The notes below the pieces were generated by a model. It saw only the letters and a program-made list of their open reading frames with translations. It had not been told where the DNA came from and did not search any database. This document shows positions 63,893 through 64,000 of a stretch of 64,000 bases of DNA, piece by piece. The DNA lies in contig NZ_JARADB010000009.1 of NCBI RefSeq assembly GCF_028765165.1, positions 98,791-162,790 on the forward strand. Direction: 5' to 3'. Position numbers and translations under genes: made by a program. Position 1 is the first letter of the stretch; each line of letters begins with the position of its first letter. Source of the stretch: Paenibacillus sp. MAHUQ-63. Its GTDB lineage: Bacteria; Bacillota; Bacilli; Paenibacillales; NBRC-103111.

Positions 63893-64000
63893 TATTATGG
63901 AGAGTTTGATCCTGGCTCAGGACGAACGCTGGCGGCGTGCCTAATACATGCAAGTCGAGCGGAGCACTTCGGTGCTTAGCGGCGGACGGGTGAGTAACAC
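63893..64000 (+). rRNA. 16S rRNA gene, 5' end (partial)
   Basis: AGAGTTTGATCCTGGCTCAG starts at 63901, followed by GACGAACGCTGGCGGCGTGC and AGCGGCGGACGGGTGAGTAAC. The mature end is set by analogy with B. subtilis. The gene runs past the window edge. Confidence 0.97.

Overview
The window looks like chromosomal DNA of a Paenibacillaceae bacterium (Paenibacillus or a close relative). The evidence is a moderately high G+C Firmicute style with strong GGAGG ribosome binding sites, giant S-layer-homology (SLH) proteins, YesM/YesN-type two-component genes, a T-box before ileS, an ecsAB pair and a B. subtilis-like kamA/yod lysine catabolism set. It ends inside the 5' end of a 16S rRNA gene that follows two tandem rrn promoters.

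Layout. 1-20.4 kb: cell-surface region with two giant secreted proteins, a 2619-aa SLH/beta-propeller protein and a 2824-aa SLH/FN3/NHL/YD-repeat RHS protein. They flank a STAND-ATPase LuxR regulator and a small VOC gene that overlaps the RHS gene; a double-GNAT acetyltransferase follows. 20.4-21.5 kb: a gene-free interval holding three different 170-190-bp palindromic repeat elements in a row. 21.5-29 kb: a TetR regulator facing a metallo-hydrolase/AbrB-type membrane protein operon, a small unknown gene, a DJ-1/PfpI protein, and a T-box-controlled ileS of the long IleS2 type. 29-42.7 kb: fructan/sucrose utilisation locus, with an AraC regulator divergent from a GH172 (DUF2961) enzyme, an ABC sugar-binding lipoprotein, a YesM/YesN-like two-component system, a secreted GH32 enzyme with a Big2 domain, two ABC permeases, a fructokinase and a cytoplasmic GH32 enzyme. 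42.7-43.5 kb: a second repeat-rich gap. 43.5-47.1 kb: an AraC activator and a two-gene unit (ferritin-like diiron protein plus FAD oxidoreductase) with clear AraC-style direct repeats in its promoter. 47.2-61.4 kb: a LysM-3D cell wall protein, sigma-54 (rpoN), and a lysine-to-succinate catabolic island (ablB, yokU, yodT/S/R/Q, a second aminotransferase, an aldehyde dehydrogenase, kamA) with its sigma-54 activator. 61.6-64 kb: ecsAB and the start of an rrn operon.

How the genes work together. In the lysine island KamA would make beta-lysine and AblB acetylate it. YodT would transaminate, YodS/YodR attach CoA and YodQ deacetylate to 4-aminobutyrate. The second aminotransferase and the dehydrogenase would then yield succinate. 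Two textbook GG-N10-GC sigma-54 promoters lie before yokU and before kamA, and rpoN and a GAFTGA-containing activator sit on either side, so the regulon and its machinery are in one 14-kb block. In the fructan locus the secreted GH32 and the GH172 enzyme would release or open fructo-oligosaccharides, the ABC system import them, and fructokinase plus cytoplasmic GH32 feed glycolysis.

The most unusual signal is non-coding. At least three unrelated repeat families (five elements in total) share one architecture: two forward and two reverse copies of a short motif, the outer steps about 50 bp on both sides. The two copies of one family keep identical spacing over 185 bp although their interiors have diverged, with some base-pair-preserving changes. 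Other oddities are a GGAAAT microsatellite inside a two-frame gene overlap, and a nine-residue repeat tail on KamA.
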